Below are positions 30,964 to 31,061 of a stretch of 31,061 nt of DNA, one piece after another. The notes under the pieces are model-generated. The model made no database searches, was not told where the DNA came from, and saw only the letters and a list, made by a program, of their open reading frames with translations. The position numbers and the translations under genes were made by a program. Location: contig CANGML010000001.1 of the NCBI GenBank assembly GCA_947454585.1, forward strand, positions 1 through 31,061, read 5' to 3'. This DNA is from Comamonadaceae bacterium. GTDB lineage: Bacteria > Pseudomonadota > Gammaproteobacteria > Burkholderiales > Burkholderiaceae_C. The stretch's first letter is position 1, and each line of letters opens with the position of its first letter.

Positions 30964-31061
30964 TCAATAGGCGTGTGCCAGCAGTTCTTCCATCTCTTCA
31001 ACCTTCAGCACGACACGCGGGTTGAAGTACAGACCGCGTTCACCCATGGTTTTGAGCGCGA
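30964..31061 (-). CDS. C-terminal fragment of an unidentified gene
   Basis: The right edge carries the last 32 codons of a gene that starts outside the window, ending in the sequence ELLAHAY before a TGA at 30964-30966. The frame is open to the window edge, and the gene lies 22 bases upstream of the dioxygenase gene on the same strand, so it is probably part of the same operon. The residues (including ERGLYFNPRVVLKVEEMEE) do not let me assign a family. It is too short for the ORF list but has coding character in line with its neighbours. Confidence 0.6.
   Translation of the reverse strand, partial: ALKTMGERGLYFNPRVVLKVEEMEELLAHAY

Noticed and set aside
1..31061. Mobile element, CRISPR array, tRNA or rRNA
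   Set aside because: I looked for transposase or integrase proteins, regularly spaced repeats and tRNA-like cloverleaf or CCA ends and found none; gaps between genes are too short to hide them.

Overview
The window looks like a catabolic accessory region from a betaproteobacterium, most likely Burkholderiales and probably Comamonadaceae. The evidence is the dense packing of catabolic operons, four stand-alone Bug-type (TTT-family) periplasmic receptors without their membrane subunits, and the mix of TRAP, Rieske, VOC, FAH and ACMSD-like genes. This placement rests on gene content only. I see no rRNA, tRNA, transposase, phage gene or CRISPR array, and no intergenic gap longer than about 150 bases.

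Layout. (A) 1-5417, plus strand: the tail of a TRAP large permease, then a four-carbon acid-sugar operon (OtnK-like kinase, OtnC-like class II aldolase, OtnI isomerase, aldehyde dehydrogenase, beta-hydroxyacid dehydrogenase). In the known pathway these activities turn oxo-tetronates into dihydroxyacetone phosphate. The OtnC-like protein lacks two expected active-site residues. (B) 5419-9829, minus strand: an isoquinoline 1-oxidoreductase-like molybdenum hydroxylase pair (IorA/IorB type, IorB with a Tat signal), an exported metallo-beta-lactamase-fold hydrolase and an exported solute-binding protein. A divergent exported alpha/beta hydrolase lies at 9974-11176. Nearly everything in this block appears to work in the periplasm.

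(C) 11188-18858: a phthalate-type upper pathway. On the minus strand are a PDR-type reductase, a Gfo/Idh/MocA dihydrodiol dehydrogenase candidate and a MarR regulator. Divergently on the plus strand are a Rieske oxygenase, a Bug receptor, a 4,5-dihydroxyphthalate decarboxylase homologue, a canonical class II aldolase or decarboxylase, and a second Bug receptor. Together they could take an aromatic ortho-dicarboxylate to a protocatechuate-like catechol. No matching lower pathway for protocatechuate is visible.

(D) 18845-20641, minus strand: a LysR regulator with a membrane-anchored spermidine-synthase-like protein. (E) 20739-28121, plus strand, divergent from the LysR gene: an ACMSD-like amidohydrolase, a two-domain type I extradiol dioxygenase, an FAH-family hydrolase, an MhpA-like flavin hydroxylase, two Bug receptors and a second ACMSD-like amidohydrolase. 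This reads as a complete hydroxylate, ring-cleave, hydrolyse and decarboxylate route for an unidentified aromatic acid, and is the best candidate here for an undescribed pathway. (F) 28110-31061, minus strand: an unidentified C-terminus, a TauD/TfdA dioxygenase, a second FAH-family protein and a quinone-oxidoreductase-like MDR protein, packed as one operon.

Functional names rest on motifs and gene order read by eye; substrates are inferred.
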